Of a stretch of 64,000 bases of DNA, positions 18,662 through 28,024 are shown piece by piece. The translations under genes were made by a program, and so were the position numbers. Position 1 is the first letter of the stretch; every line of letters begins with the position of its first letter. The notes beneath the pieces are model-generated. The model saw only the letters and a list, made by a program, of their open reading frames with translations, was not told where the DNA came from and searched no databases. Source of the DNA: G963667145 sp963676515 [NCBI: Candidatus Cloacimonadota bacterium] (GTDB taxonomy: Bacteria > Cloacimonadota > Cloacimonadia > G963667145); NCBI GenBank assembly GCA_963676515.1, contig OY781061.1, positions 1,240,001 to 1,304,000 of the forward strand. Direction: 5' to 3'.

Positions 18662-18674
18662 TAAGATTTAGTAA

Positions 18675-18708
18675 AAAAGCAACTTCTTAGAAATAAGGAG
18701 TTGCTTTT
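18675..18708. terminator. Intrinsic terminator between ferredoxin and the convergent small membrane gene
   Basis: AAAAGCAACT pairs with AGTTGCTTTT, and the stem continues inwards (TCTTA/TAAGG). T-rich on the plus side and A-rich on the other, so it can serve both directions. Confidence 0.85.
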
Positions 18709-18728
18709 ATTTTGCAAAAAATTCTTGG

Positions 18729-18905
18729 CTACTCTTTCCCTCGATAGAGTAGACTGGCGGGGATTAGTACTAGATAAGTCAAGACCAAGATGACGGCCGA
18801 AAGTGAAATCAGCTCTAGCATCATCACTACATAGCCGACTATCAAACAAAAAATACTAATACCCAGCAAAATCCAATTTACTTTGCCAAAATAAAAATTT
18901 TTCAT
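18729..18905 (-). CDS. Small two-helix membrane protein, DUF3098-like
   Basis: A 58-residue gene read from 18905 (ATG) to a TAG at 18729. It begins MKNFYFGKVNWILLGISIF and has two hydrophobic segments (about residues 11-31 and 36-52) ending in YRGKE. The pattern FGKxNxxLLxxG followed by a second helix with LxPA resembles the DUF3098 family of tiny inner-membrane proteins common in Bacteroidota-type bacteria; no function is known. Its ATG lies two bases past the stop of the TPR lipoprotein gene, and an AGGAG sits within that gene's end, so it is the last gene of the xerD-mutL-miaA operon. Confidence 0.75.
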   Translation of the reverse strand: MKNFYFGKVNWILLGISIFCLIVGYVVMMLELISLSAVILVLTYLVLIPASLLYRGKE

Positions 18906-18906
18906 A

Positions 18907-19866
18907 CTACTTTTTCTCTCCTGTTTGCAAGAGATCTAACTGTTGTCGTGCTTCTGTAGCTAAATCTCCTTTGTCCAATTTCAAAACTAAATTAAAATAC
19001 TCTTTTGCCTCTTTGTGTAAACCTTGCATTAGATAAACATGCCCCAAATGCAGTACAATTTCAGGTTCTTTAAGCGTAGCTTCCTTATTCAAAAGTTCTT
19101 TAGCTAAATCGTAAGCTTTCTTTTGTTTGCCCCATTTGTAGTAAAGCCACATCATCGAATCCCAATAGTTGATGTTTTCGGGCTCTTGCTCTAGGCATTT
19201 TTCTAGCAGAGAGGTAGCGAAAGGGTAGTACTCTTGATTTTCGTTCATCACTAGTGCATAGGCGTACCAGTTGGCAAATTTTGCGTTGTCTGGGTAGCGA
19301 TTGTGTGCCATCTGAGCTATAGCTAGCTCTTGTTCGTAAATCTTGGCTAGGTGTAGAGTGTAGAGTAAAAAGCTGAAGAGTGGCTTTGTTTTGTTGTCGT
19401 TGTCGACGACCTCTTTTATCAGGTAATGGGAGGCGATTTTGTAGTTACCTTCTAGGTAGTTCAAGATGCCAGAAAGATAGTCAAGAGAGCTGTTTTTGTC
19501 CAAACTCAAAAAATAACTGTTTCGCAATTTATTCCAGCGAAAGAAAAAATTCTTGTCGGAATAGATGGTACGGTAAATGGATAAAGTCAGTTTTTGTTTG
19601 ATGAGCTGGCTCTTGTTGTCGAAAAAACTGGCGTTGAGATAGTATTCGTAGGCGTCTTTGTATTTTTTTTCTTGGTAGGCGTATTCGGCTAAGCCGAAGT
19701 AGTACTCAGCTGTGGGCGTGGAGCTCTCCAAAGTTGCGGCTTCTTCTTTTTCTAGAGGATGAGAGATTTCTAGTATCTCAGGAGTTATTAAGCTTTGGGG
19801 AGCTTGGGCACAACCACAAAAAATGGCAAAAATGATGTAAAAAAGTGGAGTTTGGGGAGTTCGCAT
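18907..19866 (-). CDS. TPR-repeat lipoprotein
   Basis: A 319-residue protein with a short hydrophobic N-terminus and a lipobox-like FCGC at about residues 16-19, so probably lipid-anchored. From about residue 50 it shows tetratricopeptide-like helix pairs (AEYYFGLAEYAYQEKKYKDAYEYYLNA; later AKFANWYAYALVMN; then VLHLGHVYLMQGLHKEAKEYFNLVLKLD). These repeats act as protein-binding scaffolds, often in outer-membrane assembly or secretion complexes. It starts 3 bases after the stop of the upstream barrel gene, so the two are probably produced together and may interact; that is inference. No enzymatic motif is present. Confidence 0.85.
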   Translation of the reverse strand: MRTPQTPLFYIIFAIFCGCAQAPQSLITPEILEISHPLEKEEAATLESSTPTAEYYFGLAEYAYQEKKYKDAYEYYLNASFFDNKSQLIKQKLTLSIYRTIYSDKNFFFRWNKLRNSYFLSLDKNSSLDYLSGILNYLEGNYKIASHYLIKEVVDNDNKTKPLFSFLLYTLHLAKIYEQELAIAQMAHNRYPDNAKFANWYAYALVMNENQEYYPFATSLLEKCLEQEPENINYWDSMMWLYYKWGKQKKAYDLAKELLNKEATLKEPEIVLHLGHVYLMQGLHKEAKEYFNLVLKLDKGDLATEARQQLDLLQTGEKK

Positions 19867-19869
19867 TGC

Positions 19870-20646
19870 TTATTTGTAATCGATGGAGTAGGTAAGCACT
19901 ATTTCACGGTTTACTTTGGGGTCTTCTTCGGCTTCAAATCTTGGAGTGTTGCTGAGGATGTCGTTGAAGTTTACTTGTAATCCCAAAGTAGGGGTGATGT
20001 CGAGTCTCAGACCAGCGTTCAGATAGCCTTTGCCTCTTCCCAGAACTTTCTTTACTTCTGGATCTTCCAGATCGCTCTTGTAATCGTTTATTCCCAGACT
20101 ATAGTTGGCTACCAAGCATAATCTATTGCCGATAGATTTGTCGAATCCGAAAAAAGCGTCTAAATCTTCGTCTTCTTCATTTTCCAAAGAGTAGTTCACA
20201 CCAGCGGTGAGCCCCAAGTTGCCCAAGAATAGGTAATTTTTGCTCATAGCCAAGTAGAATCCTTTGGATTTGCAATCGTAGCGTTTGTACTCTTTCCAAT
20301 ATCTACCAGCACCTTGGTTGGTATAGCCGATTACCACGGCGGGATTTTTTTCCGTTTCGTCCATTATTCTGTATTTCACCATAAATCCTACGATGTTTTG
20401 CCATTCGGGATTTTGATCGCCCACAACATTTTCTCCAGAGAAACTCACACCGAACATAAAGTATTGCACAAGGCCGACATTCGCCCCTACGAGCATTCCG
20501 TCGTTTTTAAAAAGTTTACTGGTTATTTCGGCTTGCCCCATCTGGAGGACACCGGCTGTGGGGACACCAGCCAAATTTCTGATCTCTCTAGCGGACAAAC
20601 TAAGCCCATATACACAAAAGATAAGGAGCAAAATTCTTTTCTTCAT
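19870..20646 (-). CDS. Outer-membrane beta-barrel protein of unknown function
   Basis: A 258-residue protein with a signal peptide (MKKRILLLIFCVYGLSLSA). The mature sequence starts with the motif REIRNLAGVPTAGVLQMGQ and continues with alternating polar/hydrophobic strands (LGLTAGVNYSLEN, LCLVANYSLGIND, LNAGLRLDITPTLGLQVNF), ending in aromatic-poor VLTYSIDYK. This is the pattern of a 10-12 strand outer-membrane barrel. I recognise the style of a conserved hypothetical found in FCB-group bacteria but not a named family. It lies between miaA and the TPR lipoprotein gene in the same operon. Confidence 0.75.
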   Translation of the reverse strand: MKKRILLLIFCVYGLSLSAREIRNLAGVPTAGVLQMGQAEITSKLFKNDGMLVGANVGLVQYFMFGVSFSGENVVGDQNPEWQNIVGFMVKYRIMDETEKNPAVVIGYTNQGAGRYWKEYKRYDCKSKGFYLAMSKNYLFLGNLGLTAGVNYSLENEEDEDLDAFFGFDKSIGNRLCLVANYSLGINDYKSDLEDPEVKKVLGRGKGYLNAGLRLDITPTLGLQVNFNDILSNTPRFEAEEDPKVNREIVLTYSIDYK

Positions 20647-20677
20647 TAAAATACCCTTTTTACTTATAATTTTATTT

Positions 20678-21583
20678 TCAAAAAAGCAAAGGTTGTTTGC
20701 TTTTCAAAATACTCAACACTGTAGGCAAATTGTCGTTCCTAGCCGATAATGTCAAATCAAACTTGATTTTTCTGTACCAAGTTAGCTGTCTTTTGGCAAA
20801 ATTTCGGGAATCTTGTTTGGCTTTCGTCAGGCACTCGGCGAGATTTTTTTCTTTTTGGAAATAGGGCTGGAACTCTTTGTAGCCCACGGTGTTTAGTCCT
20901 GGGTCACTCCATTTATATCCTTTTGTGAGGAGCGATTGTATCTCCTCGAGCAATCCTTCGCTGAGCATTTTGTCTAGTCGGCTATCTATACGCTCATAGA
21001 GCTCTTGGCGATCCCTAGACAGAAGGATAGAAAATTGCTCGTAAGGGGAAGGTTCTTTTTTTTGTTTCCAAAAGGAGGAAAGAGGTTTTTGGCAACTGAA
21101 ATAAACGAGCAGTCCGCGTTGAATCCTAGAGGTGTCGTGGGGGTGCAATTTTTGAGCTAACTCGGGATCTATCTCTTGCAGTTTTGCGTAGATATTTTCA
21201 ACCTGGTTTAATTCTTCGTGAGCGGCAAGGCTGATCTGGGGAATAGTGGATAGTCCCTCTAAAAGAGCTTTGCAGTAAAATCCTGTGCCCCCTACGATTA
21301 TTGGGATTTGAGGCAATTTTTGGCTGATAATCTTTTGGGCTCTGCGGGCAAACTCCCCAGCACTAAAAATTTCCTTGGGGTCAAGCTCGCCGATCAAAAA
21401 ATGCTCTACCTCTTCTAAATCTTTTGAGCTAGGTCTAGCGGTGCCGATTTTGAGCTCTTTGTAGATTTGCCTAGAGTCGGCGGAGATTATGTAGCTCCCG
21501 AGAGTTTTGGCTAAGGTTAGTGCTAAATCGCTTTTACCTACAGCAGTAGGTCCTTGGAGTACTATTACAAAGGGTTTTTTCAA
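20678..21583 (-). CDS. miaA: tRNA dimethylallyltransferase
   Basis: A 301-residue protein that transfers a dimethylallyl group to N6 of A37 in tRNAs reading UNN codons. The P-loop GPTAVGKSDLA (residues 11-21), SADSRQIY, IGTARPS, VGGTGFYCKALLEG and the conserved AKRQLTWYRK near residue 270 are all present, and the length is normal. The gene lies 20 bases downstream of mutL on the same strand; mutL-miaA adjacency is a widespread bacterial arrangement. The last about 20 residues are poorly conserved. It is cytosolic. Confidence 0.97.
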   Translation of the reverse strand: MKKPFVIVLQGPTAVGKSDLALTLAKTLGSYIISADSRQIYKELKIGTARPSSKDLEEVEHFLIGELDPKEIFSAGEFARRAQKIISQKLPQIPIIVGGTGFYCKALLEGLSTIPQISLAAHEELNQVENIYAKLQEIDPELAQKLHPHDTSRIQRGLLVYFSCQKPLSSFWKQKKEPSPYEQFSILLSRDRQELYERIDSRLDKMLSEGLLEEIQSLLTKGYKWSDPGLNTVGYKEFQPYFQKEKNLAECLTKAKQDSRNFAKRQLTWYRKIKFDLTLSARNDNLPTVLSILKSKQPLLF

Positions 21584-21603
21584 TCTATTTTGCTCCCAAA
21601 ATT

Positions 21604-23403
21604 TTAGGTTCGCTTGAACATCTTATCCAAATCGGAGATAGGAATTTTGATAATCGTGGGTCTGCCGTGTGGGCAGAAGTAAGGAACTTGTGTGGCAAAA
21701 AGGTCGTTGATGAGGTTGAGCATTTGAGCCCGAGAGAGCTTTTCTCCCGCTTTGATAGCCGCCTTGCAGGCGATGCTGGCAGCTAGGTTTTCTTTGAACC
21801 CATTTTTCTTTTTTAATCTTTGTTCCAAATCTTCAAAAAAGGAGATGAAAAAATCGGCAGAGTTCCACTCTTTGAGTTCTGTGGGCACCTCCTGCACTAC
21901 CACAGAGTTTCCGCTAAATCCTTTGATAAATATGCCAACTTTGGCGAAATACTCTTTATTCTCTCGCACCGTCTCTTGTATGCCAGCTGCGAGGTACGAA
22001 GGTAAATCTATCACGATCGGAAAAGCCAGTTTTTGCGTAACAACAGTTGCCCCGTTTAGTCTTTGCAATACTTGTTCGTAAAGGACTCTTTCGTGTGCGG
22101 CGTGTTGATCTAGAGCTAGCAAGCCGTGTTCGTCTTGGATGAAGATGTAGCTTTGATGCAGTTGCCAAGGGTTGATAATGCTCAGCTCAGAGCTTATTTG
22201 GGTTGCAGTTCTTTTTATACTTGGCTCTTCTGTGAAATCTTCGTCCACCTTTTCTCCGAAAATATCTAGTTGGTCAGATTTGGTGCCCACCGCAGGTGTG
22301 CCACTTTTTTGCATGCGATAGTAGATTTGCTTTTCAGGCTCCCCTAGAGGGGCAAGATTTTCTTTCACCCTTTCTCGCAAATCGAGGAATTTACTCTTTT
22401 CCCAAGCGAGATAAGCCAGATTGACAGATGTGTGAACATTGCGATAGACTAGCGAGGTGTCGACGAAACGAACCTCTTGTTTGGCAGGGTGAACATTAAA
22501 ATCAACCAGCTTGGGGTCGATTTGCAAGAATAAGATAAAAGGTGGGACTTTGCCCCCAAATTTTTTGATGATGGGCTCGTAACCTTTGGCGATGGCATGG
22601 TAGACAAGAGCGTTTTTTATAAACCTGCCGTTGATGAAGAGATACTTGAGGTTTGGCAGTAGTTCTAGCGATTTTTCGAAGTTCCCGATAAATCCTTTTA
22701 CGCAGAGGGAAGAAGATTCAAAAGAGTTTACGGGGATAAATTCGGCTTCTTTGAATTTATTACCAAATATAAGGTTTATCCTCTTTTCGGCAGATTTCAT
22801 CGCTGGGTAGTCGAAGATTTTGCGGTCGTTGTGGTAGAGTGTGAAATGGATGTGAGGATGGACGATGGTTTGACAGTGTAGATAGTTGAGGATATGGCGG
22901 TACTCTACTTGAGTCGATTTGAGGAATTTTCGTCTAGCGGGAATTTTTAGGAAGAGGCTGGAAATTTTTACGGTTGTGCCCGTATTGCCAGCACTCTTTT
23001 CTACAGCTTTGAGCGTGCCGAAGTTGAAGATAATCTTGTTGGCTGTAGCCTCTTGTGCGGTTTTGCTAATCATTTCCACCCTGGATACAGCGGCGATGCT
23101 AGGTAGAGCCTCACCTCTAAATCCCAAAGATTTTACGCAGAAAATATCTTCTTCGGTAGTTATCTTGCTCGTGGCGTGTCTCTCGAAAGCCAAAATCAAA
23201 TCTTGAGCGTTCATCCCGTGCCCGTTGTCGGTTACGGTAATGCCTCGCTTGCCTCCCATCATTACTCGCACTTCGATATTGTCTGCTCCTGCGTCGATAG
23301 AGTTTTCTACGAGTTCTTTGACGATAGAGTTAGGACGCTCGATTACCTCGCCAGCGGCAATTTTGTTGGATAGTTGTTCCGATAAAACTTTTATTCTACT
23401 CAT
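21604..23403 (-). CDS. mutL: DNA mismatch repair protein MutL
   Basis: A 599-residue MutL. The GHKL ATPase N-terminus shows KELVENSIDAGA (residues 28-39), VTDNGHGM and GFRGEALPSI. The C-terminal dimerisation part carries the endonuclease metal-site motif DQHAAHERVLYE and also ACKAAIKAGE and CPHGRPT. MutL proteins with this motif nick the unmethylated daughter strand themselves, so this organism probably uses MutH-independent repair. The start codon overlaps the xerD stop by 4 bases (ATGA), implying translational coupling. Confidence 0.97.
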   Translation of the reverse strand: MSRIKVLSEQLSNKIAAGEVIERPNSIVKELVENSIDAGADNIEVRVMMGGKRGITVTDNGHGMNAQDLILAFERHATSKITTEEDIFCVKSLGFRGEALPSIAAVSRVEMISKTAQEATANKIIFNFGTLKAVEKSAGNTGTTVKISSLFLKIPARRKFLKSTQVEYRHILNYLHCQTIVHPHIHFTLYHNDRKIFDYPAMKSAEKRINLIFGNKFKEAEFIPVNSFESSSLCVKGFIGNFEKSLELLPNLKYLFINGRFIKNALVYHAIAKGYEPIIKKFGGKVPPFILFLQIDPKLVDFNVHPAKQEVRFVDTSLVYRNVHTSVNLAYLAWEKSKFLDLRERVKENLAPLGEPEKQIYYRMQKSGTPAVGTKSDQLDIFGEKVDEDFTEEPSIKRTATQISSELSIINPWQLHQSYIFIQDEHGLLALDQHAAHERVLYEQVLQRLNGATVVTQKLAFPIVIDLPSYLAAGIQETVRENKEYFAKVGIFIKGFSGNSVVVQEVPTELKEWNSADFFISFFEDLEQRLKKKNGFKENLAASIACKAAIKAGEKLSRAQMLNLINDLFATQVPYFCPHGRPTIIKIPISDLDKMFKRT

Positions 23404-24299
23404 TTTTTCATTTTGTCCCGTGGGTGATTTTTTTTGTAACTTTCTTTGAGTTTGCTCAGGCTGACATGCGTGTAAATCTCGGTGGTCGATAGGCTGGAGT
23501 GCCCGAGCATCTCTTGCACAGCTTTTAGGTCTGCTCCAGCGTCTAGCAGATGAGTGGCAAACGAGTGGCGGATGCTGTGTGGCGTGCAGCCTTTGGTGTC
23601 TGCCACCAAATCCAGATAGCGGGATATTATTTGCCGTAATTGGTCTGCATCCAGAGGTAAGCCACTTTTGGAGACGAATAAGATTTGCGGATCTTTAGGG
23701 GCAAAACTGCTCCTGATGTGCCAATATTGCAGGATAGCGTCTCTAGCTGGTTTGCCGATAGGCACGATCCTTTGCTTGTTGCCTTTACCGATGAGGTCGA
23801 TTAGTCCTTTTTTGAAATCTATTTGCTCCATTTTGCAAGCCGCCACTTCGGAGATTCTCAGTCCACAAGAGTACATCAGTTCCAAGATAGCTTTATTACG
23901 CAATGCAAATTTGTCTTTGTCTCCGGGTATACGCAGAAGCGTCTCCATCTGCTTCTTGTCTAAGAAAACAGGTAGGTGCGGACTGAACTTGGGGAGTTTC
24001 ATCCCCGCGGTGATGTTTTGCGTGACAATCTTTTCTTTGAAAAGGTAGGCGAAGAACTCTTTGACCACCACCATCTTGTGTGCCATAGAGCGATTGCTTA
24101 GGTTTTGTGCCATCGCTTTGCCGAAGTACGCTTTCAAGATATTTTTGCTCACAGTTTGCACACAGCTCTTTTCTCCTAGAGCGTTATCCAGAAATTCGCA
24201 AAAGTCTTTCAGCTCTTTTTGGTAGGAGATGATAGTGTTTTCTGCTAAATCTCTTGCTCGCAAATAATCTAAGTATTTTTTTATATTTTTTGTAATCAT
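23400..24299 (-). CDS. xerD: Tyrosine recombinase XerD/XerC
   Basis: A 299-residue tyrosine recombinase of normal XerCD length. The N-terminal SAM-like core-binding domain (about 1-90) is followed by the catalytic domain with Arg in CGLRISEV, Lys in GKGNKQRI, HSIR near residue 243, LGHSS and the nucleophile Tyr in TEIYTHVS. It resolves chromosome dimers at dif with FtsK. It could be called xerC, because the two paralogues cannot be separated safely by eye; the sole window copy is placed first in the mutL-miaA operon. The start is ATG 24299. Confidence 0.9.
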   Translation of the reverse strand: MITKNIKKYLDYLRARDLAENTIISYQKELKDFCEFLDNALGEKSCVQTVSKNILKAYFGKAMAQNLSNRSMAHKMVVVKEFFAYLFKEKIVTQNITAGMKLPKFSPHLPVFLDKKQMETLLRIPGDKDKFALRNKAILELMYSCGLRISEVAACKMEQIDFKKGLIDLIGKGNKQRIVPIGKPARDAILQYWHIRSSFAPKDPQILFVSKSGLPLDADQLRQIISRYLDLVADTKGCTPHSIRHSFATHLLDAGADLKAVQEMLGHSSLSTTEIYTHVSLSKLKESYKKNHPRDKMKK

Positions 24300-24331
24300 T
24301 TCAATGAGAACCTCTTCTGAGAGCTCTTTTG

Positions 24332-24361
24332 GTCAAGCAAAAATTTGCTTTATTCGACCAA
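24332..24361. promoter_or_regulatory. Inverted repeat in the xerD leader region
   Basis: GGTCAAGCAAA and its partner TTTGCTTTATTCGACC form an interrupted hairpin upstream of xerD. It may be a regulatory leader or operator; no poly-T tract makes it a terminator. Confidence 0.25.
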
Positions 24362-24452
24362 TTGTTTTTCAAGGTAACTGTGTTTGATTTGCTTGTTTGT
24401 TGGCGTGTGGTTTTTTATCTTAAATTAGCTCTTTTTAGAAAACTGCTTGCCT

Positions 24453-24482
24453 TATTTGCAAAACCTAGAGAATTTGCAAATA
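24453..24482 (+). promoter_or_regulatory. Perfect inverted repeat upstream of tRNA-Pro
   Basis: TATTTGCAAA, a 10-base spacer, then TTTGCAAATA, ending 13 bases before the tRNA. TTGCAA inside the first arm followed 19 bases later by TAGCAT (24481-24486) could be the tRNA promoter, in which case the repeat overlaps it. Confidence 0.4.
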
Positions 24483-24495
24483 GCATAATTTAAGT

Positions 24496-24573
<78 letters not shown>

Positions 24574-24612
24574 TTTGATTGATTTTAATAAAAATTTTAA
24601 AGGAATTTAATT

Positions 24613-25863
24613 ATGGTGAAAGAGTTTTTGAACGGTCAAAAGAAAATATCCGTAATTGGGTTAGGCTATGTAGGATTACCTTTAGCGGCAGAGTTCGGAA
24701 AGATTATCCCCACGGTAGGTTTTGATATAAAGTCGCAGAGAGTAGCAGAGATAGCCCGCTACGAAGATTCCACTTTGGAGACAACACCACAAGAGCTAAA
24801 GAGTGCTAAATTTTTGTCTGTAACGGACAAAACAGACAAGATTAAAGATTGTTGTTTTCATATTATCACCGTGCCGACCCCTGTGGATAAGTTCAACAAG
24901 CCAGATTTGAGACCTTTGCAGTCGGCGAGTACCACTGTAGGCAAGATTTTGAAAAAAAACGATGTGGTCGTGTACGAATCGACGGTGTACCCTGGAGCGA
25001 CGGAGGAGGAATGCATCCCTCTTTTGGAGAAGTTTAGTGGGCTGAAGTTCAACCGAGATTTCTTCGTGGGCTTTTCGCCCGAGCGGATCAATCCTGGCGA
25101 TAAGGTCAACACTTTGACAACGATTAAAAAAATTACTTCGGGTTCTAATGCACAGACAGCAGATTTGGTGGACGCAATGTATACCCAAATAATAAAAGCT
25201 GGCACGCACAAAGCCCCGAGTATAAAGGTGGCAGAAGCTGCCAAAGTGATAGAGAACACCCAAAGGGATATCAACATTGCCTTTGTGAACGAGTTGTATA
25301 TGTTGTTTGAAAAAATGGGAATCGATGTGAACGAAGTGCTAGAAGCAGCGGGAACGAAGTGGAATTTTTTGAATTTCTCCCCAGGTTTGGTGGGCGGACA
25401 CTGCATAGGCGTCGATCCTTATTACCTTACGCACAAAGCTCAATCTATCGGTTACCATCCCGAGATTATCTTGGCAGGCAGACGCATCAACGATGGAATG
25501 GGAGCGTATGTTGCCGAGCAGATTATCAAGAAGATGATAAAGAAAGGGCATAAGATATTGAATAGCAAAGTTTTGGTGATGGGCATCACTTTCAAGGAGA
25601 ACTGTCCTGATATTCGCAACACCAAAGCGATAGATGTGATAAAGGAACTCCGCGATTTTGGTTGCGAGGTGGATGTTTGCGATCCTTGGGCGGACAAAGC
25701 GGAGACCAAAAAAGAGTACGGCATCGATTTGGTAGAAAATTACAATTTTGACGACTATGGAGTGGTAACTCTTTTGGTGGCACACAATCAGTTTAAGCAA
25801 GAAGATTTTTCTAAACTAAAATCTAGCACCTTGCTTTTTGATTTTAAGAATATTTTAGGATAG
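24613..25863 (+). CDS. UDP-sugar 6-dehydrogenase (TviB/WbpO/WbpA type)
   Basis: A 416-residue member of the UDP-glucose/GDP-mannose dehydrogenase family. The N-terminal Rossmann motif is [12 protein letters not shown] (about residues 14-25); later come [28 protein letters not shown], the catalytic Cys in [12 protein letters not shown] near residue 262, and a C-terminal [15 protein letters not shown]. The [16 protein letters not shown] version is typical of UDP-N-acetylhexosamine dehydrogenases such as TviB and WbpO rather than UDP-glucose dehydrogenase. The product would be a UDP-HexNAc-uronic acid for surface polysaccharide. The epimerase gene follows after 2 bases; both are cytosolic. Confidence 0.9.
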   Translation: MVKEFLNGQKKISVIGLGYVGLPLAAEFGKIIPTVGFDIKSQRVAEIARYEDSTLETTPQELKSAKFLSVTDKTDKIKDCCFHIITVPTPVDKFNKPDLRPLQSASTTVGKILKKNDVVVYESTVYPGATEEECIPLLEKFSGLKFNRDFFVGFSPERINPGDKVNTLTTIKKITSGSNAQTADLVDAMYTQIIKAGTHKAPSIKVAEAAKVIENTQRDINIAFVNELYMLFEKMGIDVNEVLEAAGTKWNFLNFSPGLVGGHCIGVDPYYLTHKAQSIGYHPEIILAGRRINDGMGAYVAEQIIKKMIKKGHKILNSKVLVMGITFKENCPDIRNTKAIDVIKELRDFGCEVDVCDPWADKAETKKEYGIDLVENYNFDDYGVVTLLVAHNQFKQEDFSKLKSSTLLFDFKNILG

Positions 25864-25865
25864 TT

Positions 25866-26927
25866 ATGAGTAAATGCAAAATTTTAGTTACAGGAGCAGC
25901 GGGTTTTATTGGGCATCATCTTTGTCTGAGACTCTTGAGCGATGGCTACGAAGTGGTAGGTCTGGATAACATCAACGACTACTACGATGTGCGGGTGAAA
26001 TATGGACGCTTGCAAAGGTTGGGCATCGAGGAAGCCAGCATCGAGTGGAACGCTTTATCGGCGAGTAGTTCTTATCCAGGCTTTAGTTTTATCCGAGCTA
26101 ATCTGGAAGACAAGCAAACTGTGGACAATCTTTTTGCTCAAGAGAGGTTTGCTAAAGTTTGCAACTTGGCGGCTCAAGCTGGCGTTCGCTATAGCCTGAC
26201 CAATCCGGATGCTTACATACAGAGCAACATCGTTGGGTTTCTCAACATATTAGAAGCTTGCAGGCATCATGGAGTAAAATCGTTGGCTTATGCGAGTTCC
26301 TCTAGTGTGTATGGTTTGAATAAGAAGCAGCCTTTTGCGACCAAAGACAATGTGGATCATCCTATATCTCTCTACGCTGCCAGCAAAAAGGCTAACGAAC
26401 TGATGGCACACACTTATTCTCATCTGTATCATCTGCCGACGACTGGACTAAGGTTTTTCACGGTCTATGGACCTTGGGGCAGACCAGACATGGCTTTGTT
26501 CCTCTTCACCAAAGCTATCTTGGAAGACAAGCCTATTCAGGTGTTCAATCACGGGAAAATGCAACGAGACTTCACTTACATCGACGACATCGTAGAGGGA
26601 ATCGTGAGGGTGATAGAAAACCCAGCAGTAGCAAACAAAAGCTGGGACCCACAATCGCCAGACCCCTCTTGCTCTGTGGCACCTTACAAGGTGTATAATA
26701 TCGGTAACAGCTCACCCGTGCAGCTGATGGACTTCATTTCCGCACTAGAGACGAAACTTGGGAAGCAGGCGAGCAAAAACTTCTTGCCTTTGCAAGCTGG
26801 GGATGTACCAGCCACTTGGGCGGACACAAGCGATCTGGAAGCTGATTTGGGTTATAAGCCATCTACAGATATCCAAACGGGCATCAATCATTTTGTAGAT
26901 TGGTATAGACAGTTTTTCAAAATTTAG
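25866..26927 (+). CDS. UDP-uronate 4-epimerase-like NAD-dependent epimerase
   Basis: A 353-residue extended short-chain dehydrogenase. TGAAGFIGHHL (residues 9-19) binds NAD. The SSSSVYG motif and YAASKKANE supply the Ser/Tyr/Lys triad, and YGPWGRPDMALFLFTKAIL is characteristic of UDP-glucuronate 4-epimerases (GAE/Cap1J type). With the upstream dehydrogenase it forms a two-gene module making an epimerised UDP-uronic acid such as UDP-GalA or a GalNAc uronate. An insertion of about 10 residues (near ALSASSSYPG) is slightly unusual. The exact substrate is uncertain. Confidence 0.9.
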   Translation: MSKCKILVTGAAGFIGHHLCLRLLSDGYEVVGLDNINDYYDVRVKYGRLQRLGIEEASIEWNALSASSSYPGFSFIRANLEDKQTVDNLFAQERFAKVCNLAAQAGVRYSLTNPDAYIQSNIVGFLNILEACRHHGVKSLAYASSSSVYGLNKKQPFATKDNVDHPISLYAASKKANELMAHTYSHLYHLPTTGLRFFTVYGPWGRPDMALFLFTKAILEDKPIQVFNHGKMQRDFTYIDDIVEGIVRVIENPAVANKSWDPQSPDPSCSVAPYKVYNIGNSSPVQLMDFISALETKLGKQASKNFLPLQAGDVPATWADTSDLEADLGYKPSTDIQTGINHFVDWYRQFFKI

Positions 26928-26965
26928 TATTTTCGTTTTTTATCAATTTAATAAGGAGTATTTTT

Positions 26966-27913
26966 ATGAAAGAATTAGTAGTGATAGCCCTTGGTGGCAA
27001 TGCTATCAAGCAAGCTGGAGAAGAAGGAACAGCAGCACAACAATTTGCAAATATCGACATCGCTTCCAAAGAGATAGTCAAACTTAGTGAAGATGGATAC
27101 AAGTTGGTGATTACTCATGGTAATGGACCGCAAGCGGGCAATCTGCTCATCCAACAAGAGGAAGGCAAATCTTTGGTTCCTGCTTTGCCGTTAAATGTAA
27201 TAGGTGGCATGACCCAAGGACAAATCGGTTATATGTTCCAAAACAGGTTGCAAAACAATTTTAGTTTAGTGGGGAAAAGCGTCCCTGTGGTTTCTGTGGT
27301 TACCCAAGTTTTGGTGGACAAAGACGACCCAGATTTTCAAGACCCAACTAAGCCTGTAGGACCTTTTTACACAGAAGCGGAAGCCAAGAGCCTCAAAGAT
27401 GACAAAGGTTACATCGTGAAAGAGGCAAAGCCTGGTGTAGACAAAGGCTGGAGAAGAGTGGTACCGTCTCCAGAGCCGATCGACATCGTGGAAAAAAACG
27501 CCATCAACGCTTTAATCGCTGCAGGGACTGTCATCATCGCTTGTGGCGGTGGAGGAATTCCCGTGAAGCAAGACGGTAAGCAAATCATCGGAATCGAAGG
27601 TGTTATCGATAAAGACAAGACTGGCAATGTGTTGGCACAATCTGTGAAAGCTGATGTCTTGATGATCCTCACCGATGTTGAGCACGCTCTTATCAATTAC
27701 AACAAGCCAAACCAAGCTGCTGTGGGCACCGTGACTGTAGCCGAGATGCAAAAGCTCTACGATGAGGGACACTTCTTGGGTGGCTCTATGGGACCAAAAG
27801 TGGAAGCAGCCATGCGTTTTGTGCGTGACACAGGCAATAAATCTATCATTACATCTTTGGACAAAGCAGGCGACGCCCTTGCTGGTAAGACTGGTACGAT
27901 TATTACTGCGTAA
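26966..27913 (+). CDS. arcC: Carbamate kinase
   Basis: A 315-residue amino-acid-kinase-fold enzyme: IALGGNAIKQ at residues 7-16, VITHGNGPQAGNLL, VIGGMTQGQIGYM, a central IACGGGGIPV, and LTDVEHA near residue 230. It interconverts ADP plus carbamoyl phosphate and ATP plus carbamate/NH3/CO2, giving ATP in fermentative arginine, citrulline or agmatine breakdown. No ArcA/ArcB neighbours are present, so the carbamoyl phosphate source lies elsewhere. A good ribosome site AAGGAG (26952-26957) precedes ATG 26966. A terminator follows. Confidence 0.97.
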   Translation: MKELVVIALGGNAIKQAGEEGTAAQQFANIDIASKEIVKLSEDGYKLVITHGNGPQAGNLLIQQEEGKSLVPALPLNVIGGMTQGQIGYMFQNRLQNNFSLVGKSVPVVSVVTQVLVDKDDPDFQDPTKPVGPFYTEAEAKSLKDDKGYIVKEAKPGVDKGWRRVVPSPEPIDIVEKNAINALIAAGTVIIACGGGGIPVKQDGKQIIGIEGVIDKDKTGNVLAQSVKADVLMILTDVEHALINYNKPNQAAVGTVTVAEMQKLYDEGHFLGGSMGPKVEAAMRFVRDTGNKSIITSLDKAGDALAGKTGTIITA

Positions 27914-27924
27914 ATTTAGATTCT

Positions 27925-27957
27925 TAAAGCTGTCTTGTTTTGCAAGGCAGCTTTTTT
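27925..27957 (+). terminator. Intrinsic terminator after arcC
   Basis: AAAGCTGTCTTG / CAAGGCAGCTTT, a 12-bp stem with one G-U pair, followed by a T7 run. It separates arcC from the convergent MFS gene. Confidence 0.9.
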
Positions 27958-28024
27958 TGCGGGCGAAAGTTCTTTGCGAAATGCAAGTGAGGAAGAAAAA
28001 TCTTGGTTATCTGTTTTAGCTATT

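Noticed and set aside
24332-24361. Intrinsic terminator upstream of xerD
   Set aside because: The hairpin is interrupted and not followed by a T run on either strand.
24858-25406. Long antisense frame over the UDP-sugar dehydrogenase
   Set aside because: Shadow of a recognised enzyme on the plus strand.
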